The notes under the pieces: generated by a model
Seen by the model: only the letters and a program-made list of their open reading frames with translations
Database searches by the model: none
Told to the model about the DNA's origin: nothing
Assembly (NCBI GenBank): GCA_004213515.1
Contig: SHAK01000004.1
Coordinates: forward strand, 46,428 to 110,427
Length of the DNA stretch: 64,000 bases
Direction: 5' to 3'
From: Limisphaerales bacterium
GTDB lineage: Bacteria; Verrucomicrobiota; Verrucomicrobiia; Limisphaerales; UBA1096
Shown: in pieces, positions 35,724 to 44,252 of the stretch
How positions within the stretch are numbered: position 1 is the stretch's first letter
Layout: every line of letters begins with the position of its first letter
Position numbers and translations under genes: made by a program

Positions 35724-36644
35724 TTAAATTGCCAATTTGTCCATTACCATCAATCCAAGCAGTAGGGGTAGATATATAATGGATACAAAAAATAAACGCC
35801 GGGCACTTCGCCTGCTCAAATTTGCAGAAAAACTAACCGCCGCAACGAGAAAAAATATTCCTAATAGCAAAGCCCCAAAAAGATACGCTGTACCAAATAA
35901 TTGCATAGTAAAAGGGACCAAACTGGCAATAATCAAAAAAACTGTATGGGAAACAGCCTGCCTTCCTGTCCGAACTCCTTCTCTATCAACATTTGGAAGC
36001 ATAACAAAACCAGCCTTTGCATAATCCTCCCTGTAAAGCCAAGCAATCGCCATAAAATGGGGAACCTGCCAGAAAAACAATATACCAAACAAAGTCCATC
36101 CGAATGGATCAACTTCACCTCTTGCAGCAGCCCAACCCATTAATGGAGGCAATGCACCCGGAATAGCCCCTATAATTGTGTTCCATTCGGACTTTCTTTT
36201 TAGAGGAGTATAAACAAAAATATAGGTAACTAAAGTTATAGCCCCTAAAACAGCCACAAGCAAATTAACCCAAGCCGATAAAATCAGAAGACCAATGACA
36301 GAGAATGCTCCTCCCATAAGTAATGCCGCCTCAGGACCGACCGAACCACTCGGCAAAGGCCTTTCAGCAGTTCGATTCATTTTTGAATCATATTCCCTCT
36401 CGAGATATTGGTTTAATACTGCTGCTCCTGATGCAAGTAAACCTGTGCCTAGTAGAGCCAGCCCCAGTTTGATAAGGTTCTTAGCCAACCCTCCTGTTTC
36501 ACTATTCAAACCAGCATAGAAACCCACCATAGTGGTAATTAAAACTAAGGCAGTGAGCCTTAGTTTTATTAACTCAGAGAAGATCTCCCAATTTGTAGCT
36601 TGGGACTTCTTAGTTTTTTCTAACTGTGGAATAGCTTTTTCCAT
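35724..36644 (-). CDS. ctaB: Protoheme IX farnesyltransferase (heme O synthase)
   Basis: A 306-residue UbiA-family inner-membrane prenyltransferase that adds farnesyl to heme b. The prenyl-diphosphate motif reads NQYLEREYDSKMNRTAERPL (Glu replaces two of the usual Asp residues, a tolerated variant), and a second motif is in MLPNVDREGVRTGRQ. About eight to nine hydrophobic segments. ATG 36644 is preferred to an in-frame TTG at 36662 that would overlap ctaA. It lies between ctaA and coxA. Confidence 0.94.
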   Translation of the reverse strand: MEKAIPQLEKTKKSQATNWEIFSELIKLRLTALVLITTMVGFYAGLNSETGGLAKNLIKLGLALLGTGLLASGAAVLNQYLEREYDSKMNRTAERPLPSGSVGPEAALLMGGAFSVIGLLILSAWVNLLVAVLGAITLVTYIFVYTPLKRKSEWNTIIGAIPGALPPLMGWAAARGEVDPFGWTLFGILFFWQVPHFMAIAWLYREDYAKAGFVMLPNVDREGVRTGRQAVSHTVFLIIASLVPFTMQLFGTAYLFGALLLGIFFLVAAVSFSANLSRRSARRLFFVSIIYLPLLLGLMVMDKLAI

Positions 36645-36651
36645 CAATAAA

Positions 36652-37788
36652 TTATATGGCAAATTTCACTGTAGGATTTTTGTCGGACAATGCACTTAAA
36701 TCACTAGAAGAGCTTGGCTCTGCACTAGAGACAAATACACATCGCTTGGTTATCATTAAAAGCAAGCTTGTCAAGGCCAAGCAAATCGCTCCGAGAATTA
36801 CGTGACCCGTTGCAACATCAGCGGCCTTATTACTTAAAACAGTCCATATTCCCATAACAGCCTGAGCAACAATTATAGACATCAATATGTAAGTGATTTT
36901 CGTATACCAATGTGAATGACCTAGTTTGCGACGTGATTTCATAACTAACAATCCGACCGCGCCCAAGGTAATAACAGCTCCAACACGATGAATCATTTGC
37001 AACCACACATGCCAAGCTTCTATATCTTTACCAGAAGTTAAAAAAGTTTTCGGATTTCCATCTGCATCAAAAAGCTTTTGCTCTGAATACAATTGATTCT
37101 GTAATTCCAATCGGTTTTTGTTATAAATATCAACGGAATTTGAATTTGTAGAAGGCCACAGCTGACCATGCGCTAGGGGAAAATCCCAAATTGCCAAACC
37201 AGCATGCTGGTGGCGCATTGTAGCGCCGAGTAATAATTGGGCAAAAATCAAGAAAATCAATAAAATAACCGAACCTTGTAGCTTCGCAAAACCAACTCCC
37301 AACTCTTGAGTAAGAGAGACTTGCTGCCACCAAGAACTTGTAAACAATGCAATACCACATACAACAATAAAAAACACTTGAGCAGTTGTTCCATGAATCA
37401 AACCTAAATTAGGATTAATCTCTGTGACACGTAAACCTCCCAAAAGCCCTTGGAATAATACCAAGATAAAAGCCCCTATACCGAATCTCCTGACCCAAGT
37501 CCGGGACTCCTTGATCAATAGCCAAATCAATAATATCGATGTCAATAAACCAACAAAAGATGCTATCAAGCGATGAGCATGCTCCTCAAAAATGCCATAC
37601 TGACCAATCCAACGATCAAATGGTACCAAAAACATATTGTAGCCAAATGTGTTCGGCCAATCAGGAACTGCCATTCCAACACCTTTCGAGGTCACCAAAC
37701 CACCCATTCCGATAAGAAACAATGTCGCCAATGATGTAAAAATGGCGAACCTGTGCAACCACGGATTTTGCTGCGATTTAGCAGACAT
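36652..37788 (-). CDS. ctaA: Heme A synthase (CtaA/COX15)
   Basis: A 378-residue inner-membrane enzyme that oxidises the heme O methyl group to formyl, giving heme A. It has the catalytic Glu/His segment FEEHAHRLIAS (residues 68-78), VTEINPNLGLIHGTTAQ, MRHQHAGLAIWDFP, and LQMIHRVGAVITLG with the fourth heme-ligand His. It is first in the leftward respiratory cluster; its upstream region contains a CRP-like palindrome shared with divergent gdhA. Confidence 0.93.
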   Translation of the reverse strand: MSAKSQQNPWLHRFAIFTSLATLFLIGMGGLVTSKGVGMAVPDWPNTFGYNMFLVPFDRWIGQYGIFEEHAHRLIASFVGLLTSILLIWLLIKESRTWVRRFGIGAFILVLFQGLLGGLRVTEINPNLGLIHGTTAQVFFIVVCGIALFTSSWWQQVSLTQELGVGFAKLQGSVILLIFLIFAQLLLGATMRHQHAGLAIWDFPLAHGQLWPSTNSNSVDIYNKNRLELQNQLYSEQKLFDADGNPKTFLTSGKDIEAWHVWLQMIHRVGAVITLGAVGLLVMKSRRKLGHSHWYTKITYILMSIIVAQAVMGIWTVLSNKAADVATGHVILGAICLALTSLLLMITKRCVFVSSAEPSSSSDLSALSDKNPTVKFAI

Positions 37789-37887
37789 CTAAAATGAAGT
37801 GGCAAAATCAGAAAATCGACTTATTTGTTAGACATTCTGAACTAACCTGACAAAAAAGTACCATCTGAAACGTAACTCGGCAACTTC

Positions 37888-37907
37888 ATTGTGAAAAAAT
37901 TCACAAT
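37888..37907. promoter_or_regulatory. CRP/FNR-type palindrome between ctaA and gdhA
   Basis: ATTGTGAA-AAAA-TTCACAAT, a perfect 8-bp inverted repeat that contains TGTGA-N6-TCACA, the consensus half-site spacing for CRP-family regulators. It sits about 100 bp upstream of ctaA and 134 bp upstream of gdhA in a 252-bp divergent gap. Which regulator binds is not visible. Confidence 0.55.
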
Positions 37908-37935
37908 CTCCCATTTTCGTATTATTTAATGTGTT

Positions 37936-37941
37936 TATAAT
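37936..37941 (+). promoter_or_regulatory. Candidate gdhA -10 element
   Basis: A perfect TATAAT lies 100 bp upstream of the gdhA ATG, preceded by only a poor -35 (TTTTCG, 16 nt spacing), the pattern expected of an activator-dependent promoter. The CRP-like site is centred about 50 bp upstream of the predicted start point. Confidence 0.35.
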
Positions 37942-38040
37942 AAATTTCAAAAAGGTGTTTTATGATGACATAATATTTACAAACTAATCAATTATGTATA
38001 AGATTAGTTTAATTTCTGTTAACTATCGCGAGACATAATA

Positions 38041-39456
38041 ATGAATACTTCAAACGAACTAACATTTCGTGAAAGCGTCGACCAAATGTTTGACCGAGCT
38101 ATCGATACGATGAATCTCCCACTTGGTCTCGCAGAACAAATTCGGTCTTGCAACTCTTGTTATCAACTTAAGTTTGGAGTTAAACTTGATGACCGTTACG
38201 AGGTCTTTACTGGGTGGAGAGCAGTTCACAGCGAACACATACTTCCGGTCAAAGGGGGTATTCGATATGCTGATTTTGCTAATCAAGACGAAGTTGAGGC
38301 ATTAGCCGCACTAATGACCTATAAGTGTGCTATTGTTTCCATTCCCTTTGGAGGCTCCAAAGGGGCACTCAAAATCAATCCAAGTAACTATAACGAGGAA
38401 CAACTCGAGAAAATAACTCGCCGTTTTGCCCAAGAACTTGCTAAACGTGATTTAATTCACCCTAGCCTAAATGTTCCAGCACCTGATATGGGTACTGGAG
38501 AACGCGAAATGGGCTGGATTTCAGATACCTATCAAAACCTTTTTCCCCAACAAGCTAGTGGCATGGGATGCGTTACAGGTAAGCCGGTTCATTTGGATGG
38601 AATCCAAGGTCGAAAAGAAGCGACCGGACGTGGTGTTCAGTATGGCCTTCGAGAATTTTTTCGTCACTCTGAAGATGTAAAAAAAGCTAAACTTGACGGC
38701 TCCCTAGAAGGTAAAAGCATAATCATTCAAGGACTTGGAAATGTAGGATATCATGCTGCTAAATTCCTAAGTCAAGAAGATGGGGCAAAGATAGTAACTA
38801 TTATCGAACGAGATGGAGCAATCACCTCGCCTAAAGGTTTAGATGTTGAAGCCGTAAAACAATTCATTATCGAAAACCGCGGTGTACAAGGTTTTCCAGA
38901 AGCTGAATTCAATGAAAATGGATCTGAATTACTCGAAGCGGATTGTGACATACTTATTCCAGCAGCTCTTGAGGGCGTAATTAATCAAGATAATGCAACC
39001 AGAATTAAAGCACCTTTAATAGCAGAGGCTGCTAATGGACCAGTTACTTTTTCCGCTGACGAAATTCTTAGAAAAAAGGGTGTAGTTATTATTCCAGATG
39101 CTTACATGAATGCAGGAGGAGTAACCGTATCTTACTTTGAATGGGTTAAGAACCTTGCACGAATTCGCTTTGGCTACCTAGAACGTCGGCACGAAGAACG
39201 AAGAGGTCAATTGATTGTAGATGCATTGGAGAAGATGTTAGATACTGCAGTGCCACAAAATATTCGCAATCAATTAGTCACCGGTGCCGACGAACTTGAT
39301 CTTGTTCGCTCTGGTTTAGACGACACAATGCGAAACGCCTACAACGAAATTCGCGAAATTTATAACTCAAAAGAAAAAGTTGTAGACTTACGCACTGCAG
39401 CTTTTTTCTTAGCTATCGAGCGAATAGCAAAAAAATACGAAAGCATGGGGCTTTAG
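38041..39456 (+). CDS. gdhA: Glutamate/leucine dehydrogenase family enzyme
   Basis: A 471-residue NAD(P)-dependent amino-acid dehydrogenase. The substrate-site segments KGGIRYAD and the Lys-containing MTYKCAIVSIPFGGSKGAL, the catalytic Asp in VPAPDMGTGEREM, and the Rossmann GLGNVGYHAAKFL are present. The order fits glutamate dehydrogenase (2-oxoglutarate + ammonia interconversion). The C-terminal ARIRFGYLERRHEERR extension is like that of some bacterial and plant-type GDHs. Cofactor preference is not determined. Confidence 0.92.
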   Translation: MNTSNELTFRESVDQMFDRAIDTMNLPLGLAEQIRSCNSCYQLKFGVKLDDRYEVFTGWRAVHSEHILPVKGGIRYADFANQDEVEALAALMTYKCAIVSIPFGGSKGALKINPSNYNEEQLEKITRRFAQELAKRDLIHPSLNVPAPDMGTGEREMGWISDTYQNLFPQQASGMGCVTGKPVHLDGIQGRKEATGRGVQYGLREFFRHSEDVKKAKLDGSLEGKSIIIQGLGNVGYHAAKFLSQEDGAKIVTIIERDGAITSPKGLDVEAVKQFIIENRGVQGFPEAEFNENGSELLEADCDILIPAALEGVINQDNATRIKAPLIAEAANGPVTFSADEILRKKGVVIIPDAYMNAGGVTVSYFEWVKNLARIRFGYLERRHEERRGQLIVDALEKMLDTAVPQNIRNQLVTGADELDLVRSGLDDTMRNAYNEIREIYNSKEKVVDLRTAAFFLAIERIAKKYESMGL

Positions 39457-39537
39457 CCCTATCTTGCCTATAAAAGTATATATATTGCGGTTACAACTTT
39501 TCCTTTTTAACTGAAGGCTTTAAGCTGAAACCACTTT

Positions 39538-40956
39538 ATGAGCTTAAGTGTTTTCAACACACTATCACGTTCTATTGAACCATTCGTACCACTAGATCCC
39601 AAAGGGGAAAAAGTTGGACTCTACTGCTGTGGCCCGACAGTACACGACTTTGCACACATTGGTAATTTCCGAACCTTTGTATTTACGGATATCGTTCGTC
39701 GCTATCTTAATTTCAAAGGTTATAAGGTTCACCACGTAATGAATATTACCGACGTGGAAGACAAAATCATTCGGAGAGTTAACGAAAGCAACAAATCCCT
39801 TAGTGAATTCACAAGAGAATATGAAGATGCATTCTTTAACGACCTTAAGGCATTAGGTTGTTTAATGCCAGATGATCAGCCACATGCAACAAAATTTATT
39901 GGCCCGATTATTGAATTGATAAAAAAGCTAGTTAAACGAGGTATTGCTTATCGAACTAACGATGGTTCCGTTTATTTTAGCATAGAAAACTACCGTAAAG
40001 TTGGTAACTGCTATGGACAGCTTCTCAACCTTAATCTTGATGAAATGCGCCCTGGAGAACGAGTCAGTAGTGATGAATACGAAAAAGAATCTATCGCTGA
40101 CTTCGCACTGTGGAAGTCCCGAACAAAAGAAGATGGTAAGATTTTTTGGAATAGCCCCTGGGGAGAAGGTAGACCTGGCTGGCACATTGAATGCAGTGCA
40201 ATGAGCATAGAATTGCTTGGTCCAAGTTTCGATCTGCATCTAGGTGGAGAAGATTTAGTATTTCCACATCACGAGGATGAAATTGCACAAAGTGAAGGCG
40301 CCTGCTTGCAATGTGATGGTCAAAAGTTTGTCAAATATTGGATGCACGCATCTCATCTTCTTGTTGAAGGTAAAAAAATGAGTAAATCACTCGGCAATTT
40401 TTTTACATTGCGTGACTTATTAGCTAAAGGTTTCGCTGGTCGAGAAGTACGCTACCTATTGATTTCAGCCCACTATCGAGAAACATTCAACTTTACTCTA
40501 GATAACCTAGGAGGAGCCAAAACCGCACTTGGACGCATAGACGAATGCACGTCAAAACTTAGAGAATTGGCAGCCGGTGAAAATGCTTCCTCAAATAACG
40601 ACTCTAAGCTTGTAACTAGTTTTATCAAAGCAATGGATAATGATCTCAATGTCTCTGCCGCTTGGGCTGCCGTTTTCGACTGGGTACGCAATATAAATCG
40701 CCAACTTGCAGCTGAGGAAATTGACAATAACGCTGCTGCTATTGAGCTAGCAAACTGGGAACAAATCAACAAAGTTTTGGGAATCCAGACAGCCGGAGAG
40801 AAGGCGCCGGCTGAAATTCTTGCCTTAGCTGAAGAACGTCAAGCTGCAAGAAAAAATAAAGACTTCGCTCGATCTGATCAAATCCGAGATGAGCTCCTCT
40901 CTAAAGGATGGGCCATTGAAGACACTCCAAAAGGCCCGAGAGTCAAACGATCCTAA
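39538..40956 (+). CDS. cysS: Cysteine--tRNA ligase
   Basis: A 472-residue class I synthetase. The HIGH motif is the usual Cys-type HIGN in GPTVHDFAHIGNFRTF, KMSKS is in KKMSKSLGNFFT, and the zinc ligands are in YCCGPT, HIECSAMS and the HHEDE segment. The C-terminal ARKNKDFARSDQIRDELL helix ends as in the family. It lies 81 bp after gdhA; the short gap shows no strong promoter. Confidence 0.97.
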   Translation: MSLSVFNTLSRSIEPFVPLDPKGEKVGLYCCGPTVHDFAHIGNFRTFVFTDIVRRYLNFKGYKVHHVMNITDVEDKIIRRVNESNKSLSEFTREYEDAFFNDLKALGCLMPDDQPHATKFIGPIIELIKKLVKRGIAYRTNDGSVYFSIENYRKVGNCYGQLLNLNLDEMRPGERVSSDEYEKESIADFALWKSRTKEDGKIFWNSPWGEGRPGWHIECSAMSIELLGPSFDLHLGGEDLVFPHHEDEIAQSEGACLQCDGQKFVKYWMHASHLLVEGKKMSKSLGNFFTLRDLLAKGFAGREVRYLLISAHYRETFNFTLDNLGGAKTALGRIDECTSKLRELAAGENASSNNDSKLVTSFIKAMDNDLNVSAAWAAVFDWVRNINRQLAAEEIDNNAAAIELANWEQINKVLGIQTAGEKAPAEILALAEERQAARKNKDFARSDQIRDELLSKGWAIEDTPKGPRVKRS

Positions 40957-40964
40957 ACTGATAT

Positions 40965-41639
40965 CTATCTTCTTAAATTATGATTCTCTAATTCGTATTT
41001 TTGTTGAGATAGAGTAGTGATATTTTCAATAAATGTTTCAGCAGGATGCCACTCTTTCCAATTTATTTCCTCAAGCATAGCAGACTCCCAAGAAATTCTT
41101 TCGATGCCAGTATCTTTAGCCTGGATTGACCCTTGAATTAAAAGACCTTCACGATTACGTCTTTGCGCAGCTCCAGCAATTTTCTTGCCGCGATATAAAA
41201 GATCATTTTTCTCTGCTCCAATAAAACATTGCCCAGCACCTGCGTGAACCACTTCCGAACATAGTTCAGTCATTACCCCACATCGTTCAAATGCTCGACG
41301 AATCCAATTATGGACTTGCTGATAACTTATTTCAGCCTTCAATTTCCACCATGCATGACCTGAAGGAAAAGTAAGACTGTAAGTCCATTCATTTTCATCA
41401 TGCCGCACCAGTCCTCCGCCCGTAGGGCGACGAATAAGCGGACGCAAATCTGTCCACAATGACACCTCAGCATAACGCTGAAAATAACCAAATGATGAGG
41501 ATGGCTGGTTCCATGAATATAAACGCAATACGGCTTGACCTACTATAGCAGACTGACGAAGCAAAAATTCATCAGCAGCCATATTCCAGGTTGGTGATTT
41601 AGCTGAACCATGCCAAATATTAAAAGTTTCATTCGACAT
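40965..41639 (-). CDS. Lipoate--protein ligase A family protein
   Basis: A 224-residue BPL/LplA-fold enzyme. WNMAADEFLL, the RRPTGGGLVRHDENEW lipoyl/ATP loop and the catalytic Lys in RGKKIAGAAQRR are visible. It attaches lipoate (or transfers octanoyl groups) to E2/GcvH domains. The C-terminal accessory domain of E. coli LplA is absent, as in many small bacterial ligases. It starts 2 bp after nth and is the last gene of the fmdB-unknown-nth-lplA run. Confidence 0.85.
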   Translation of the reverse strand: MSNETFNIWHGSAKSPTWNMAADEFLLRQSAIVGQAVLRLYSWNQPSSSFGYFQRYAEVSLWTDLRPLIRRPTGGGLVRHDENEWTYSLTFPSGHAWWKLKAEISYQQVHNWIRRAFERCGVMTELCSEVVHAGAGQCFIGAEKNDLLYRGKKIAGAAQRRNREGLLIQGSIQAKDTGIERISWESAMLEEINWKEWHPAETFIENITTLSQQKYELENHNLRR

Positions 41640-41641
41640 AG

Positions 41642-42307
41642 CTATTTAATGTAAGTGCCATTTTTTTCAGACGGACATAACTCTGCAATTTCACAGACAG
41701 AACAGTCAGGATTACGCGCAGAACAACGTCGGCGACCATGCCAAATTAACCAATGACTAAACATTGTCCAATCGTTACGAGGAACAAGTTTTTGCAAATT
41801 AATTTCAATCTTTTCCGGCGTCTTTTCTAATGTAAAACCAAGTCGATTAGATAACCTTGCTACATGTGTATCTACAACCACACCTTCATTTATATTAAAA
41901 GCATTGCCGAGTACAACATTAGCAGTTTTTCGCCCTACACCAGCTAGAGCAATAAGCGATTTCATATTAGCTGGCACACTTCCTCCATGGTTTTCAATAA
42001 GTGAACGACAGCATTTTTGAATACTTTTACTCTTATTACGAAAAAGGCCAATGCGTTTAATATCATTCTGCAATTCTTCAAGATGAACCTCAATATAGTC
42101 TGAGGCGGCACGATATTTTTTAAACAAATAAGAAGTAACAATGTTAACCTGCTTATCTGTACATTGTGCAGATAGAATAGTAGCTATTAGTAATTCAAGT
42201 GGACTTGAGTAAGTGAGCTCACAACGAGCATTAGGATATGTAATCTGCAACTTATAAATAATAGCAGCGGTACGATCAGTCTTAGCCTTAATTGATTCGC
42301 GAGGCAT
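41642..42307 (-). CDS. nth: Endonuclease III
   Basis: A 221-residue DNA glycosylase/AP lyase for oxidised pyrimidines. The helix-hairpin-helix with catalytic Lys is LAGVGRKTANVVLG, the catalytic Asp is in VVDTHVARLSNRLG, and the [4Fe-4S] site is a standard C-x6-C-x2-C-x5-C (CSARNPDCSVCEIAELC). It starts 4 bp after the unknown exported protein, in one operon. Confidence 0.96.
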   Translation of the reverse strand: MPRESIKAKTDRTAAIIYKLQITYPNARCELTYSSPLELLIATILSAQCTDKQVNIVTSYLFKKYRAASDYIEVHLEELQNDIKRIGLFRNKSKSIQKCCRSLIENHGGSVPANMKSLIALAGVGRKTANVVLGNAFNINEGVVVDTHVARLSNRLGFTLEKTPEKIEINLQKLVPRNDWTMFSHWLIWHGRRRCSARNPDCSVCEIAELCPSEKNGTYIK

Positions 42308-42311
42308 AAGC

Positions 42312-43850
42312 TTAATTAAGCGATTGACTTGGTTGCTTAGTTGGTTTTGGGGTCAAAACTTTTGGTTTGAACAAAACCAACCGTCGATCAGCCCCATCCA
42401 AAAGCCGAATCGTTTGATCTATTATCGGCGCCACTTTCGGACGAGCCTGTCCACGTCGCGGCTTAAAACTTTGAATTTGAGTTCGCTGAACCACATATGT
42501 TTCAATAATTCTGCCATATTCGTTAACAAAAGGAATTAATTGTCTTGGCATTTTTAATCTGGCGACAATGAGCTGATTAATTTTTTGCTGAAATGTTGAT
42601 TTCTGAACTTCGAAGTCCCAACCTCGTAATGCTTGTTGTATAGTAATCTCAGCATCAAATGGCGAATCAGCATCACTTAACTTAATTTCAGCAGGTAGCT
42701 TCAACAAATTTTCAAGTTTCTCTACAGCTTCCAGCAGCGTCCAATTCTGATATTGGTTTTGTCCTGTAAATTGCACGATCATTACAGCCCACCACTTTTC
42801 CACTTCAAGCATATCAGAAAATAAATCACCATAAACCTTAAGAAATGCTGTTTGCCAATTTAAACTATCTGGCAGAAGACGAATCATTCTTTGCAACCTC
42901 TGCTCTCCAATTGGTAAAGCCAACAAACGATCTACTAGTAGGTTGGAGCAGGCTTGAAAGTCTTTCCAATTCTCACCTCTAATATGAGCTGGAGAAGGCA
43001 TAGCAATCTCAGAAAAATCAAAAGCACGCCTTGAACTCAATCTAGCACGAACTCTAAAAAAAGGATCATGACGACGCACTGTTCGAACAACCTCCTCAGC
43101 TACCATCTGCTTACCATTGGATTCAGGTTTTTTAAGTACAAGCACAAGGTCAGGCTGAGACAACAAGATTTGAGTTAACCCTACAGTCAACCAAAACGGT
43201 ACATGAATATCACGTAACTGAGGTTTGCGGTTAGTCAAGTCTAGCAAAGTAACCTGCACTAAAGCACGTACTAATTTCGACGCCTCAATTTCACATGGCA
43301 AAGTTAACTCATACGAATAACCAGACAAATGCCGAACTGTTACTACTGGAACTGTAGCCATAGGATTCAATGTAGGATTCAATCGAATCTTAACCTTGCC
43401 TCCAGGAAACACTTGTATTCCAAGTCTTTTGAGCATAGCAGCGCGTAAACGGTCAGCTGCTATAGCCACATGGCCTGGTCCAATAAGAATCGTGTCCAAA
43501 TTAACATCAAGCATTCCTCCTCGCCGCTTTGGGGATACAGGGCCGTAAACCATGAATTGACCAGACTGACTGTTGACCGTCTTATAACCTGAACGATTTT
43601 TTAGTAGCCGATTAATATTCTCTGGCAAGCGCTCAGGGACTATCGTTTTAAAATTCTTTTTGCGAGGCACAACTGTTTTAGGAGGTAAAACAGGCCTAGG
43701 TGGGGTTTTTGAGGCAACCGAATTAGCATATGATTGAGGGTTTGGTTCTATCTGTTGTCTCTGACTAAAAGCTTGTTGATTCAAACCCAAACAACAAATA
43801 AAAACCAAAAAAACAATCCGTCTAATCTGAAGAAGACGATTTCCCTGCAC
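42312..43850 (-). CDS. Exported protein of unknown function, possible inactive gluzincin-like
   Basis: About 512 residues from GTG 43850, which begins a plausible signal peptide (QIRRIVFLVFICCLGLNQQAFSQ). A Pro-rich linker follows, then a mixed alpha/beta region. Around residues 193-229 LVRALVQVTLLDL...VPFWLTVGLTQIL resembles the helix pair of gluzincin peptidases ('HExxH ... PxWLxEGLA'), but without the zinc His and Glu, so it would be non-catalytic. I recognise no named family. The start overlaps the fmdB end by 29 bp, and nth follows after 4 bp. The first part of the longer frame to 43973 lies inside fmdB and is probably not translated. Confidence 0.6.
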   Translation of the reverse strand: MQGNRLLQIRRIVFLVFICCLGLNQQAFSQRQQIEPNPQSYANSVASKTPPRPVLPPKTVVPRKKNFKTIVPERLPENINRLLKNRSGYKTVNSQSGQFMVYGPVSPKRRGGMLDVNLDTILIGPGHVAIAADRLRAAMLKRLGIQVFPGGKVKIRLNPTLNPMATVPVVTVRHLSGYSYELTLPCEIEASKLVRALVQVTLLDLTNRKPQLRDIHVPFWLTVGLTQILLSQPDLVLVLKKPESNGKQMVAEEVVRTVRRHDPFFRVRARLSSRRAFDFSEIAMPSPAHIRGENWKDFQACSNLLVDRLLALPIGEQRLQRMIRLLPDSLNWQTAFLKVYGDLFSDMLEVEKWWAVMIVQFTGQNQYQNWTLLEAVEKLENLLKLPAEIKLSDADSPFDAEITIQQALRGWDFEVQKSTFQQKINQLIVARLKMPRQLIPFVNEYGRIIETYVVQRTQIQSFKPRRGQARPKVAPIIDQTIRLLDGADRRLVLFKPKVLTPKPTKQPSQSLN

Positions 43851-44133
43851 TCTTGCTGGAATTGGATTTATTGCCACTTTTGGATTTACTATCACTCTTG
43901 GAGGAAGATTTTTTTGAATCGGACTCCTTCTTTGCTCCGGACTTATAGCTTTCACTACGATAGTCGGTCTCATAAAAGCCGCTACCTTTAAAAATTATAC
44001 CGGCTCCGGTCCCTATCATACGACGAACTTTACCTTTACACTTCGGGCAGTCCTTCAATGGATCAGCCTTGATAGATTGAAAGATCTCAAATTCATGATC
44101 ACACTTTTCGCAAACATATTCGTAAGTAGGCAT
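43822..44133 (-). CDS. FmdB-family zinc ribbon protein
   Basis: A 103-residue protein: MPTYEYVCEKCDHEFEI and CPKCKGKVRRMIG form a CxxC...CxxC zinc ribbon typical of FmdB/putative regulatory proteins. The segment IIFKGSGFYETDY matches the family. It ends in a 35-residue Ser/Lys-rich low-complexity tail. ATG 44133 is the family start. It is first in the leftward fmdB-unknown-nth-lplA run; a terminator-like hairpin sits directly upstream. Confidence 0.9.
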   Translation of the reverse strand: MPTYEYVCEKCDHEFEIFQSIKADPLKDCPKCKGKVRRMIGTGAGIIFKGSGFYETDYRSESYKSGAKKESDSKKSSSKSDSKSKSGNKSNSSKSAGKSSSSD

Positions 44134-44143
44134 AAAACTAACT

Positions 44144-44173
44144 AAAAAAGACTTCGCCAGTAACGGCAAGTCT
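44144..44173 (-). terminator. Terminator-like hairpin in the fmdB leader
   Basis: On the minus strand, arms AGACTT (44168-44173) and AAGTCT (44149-44154), extended by a GCC/GGC pair set across one bulge, are followed by a run of six T, 11 nt before the fmdB ATG. No minus-strand gene lies upstream of it, so it may be a leader attenuator rather than a gene end. Confidence 0.5.
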
Positions 44174-44252
44174 CTGCAGAAAGTCAAGGCTAGGACCGAA
44201 TGACTGTATTTCCCGCTTGGCTTGAGCCGTAGGTGTTGGTTCCATCTCTTTT

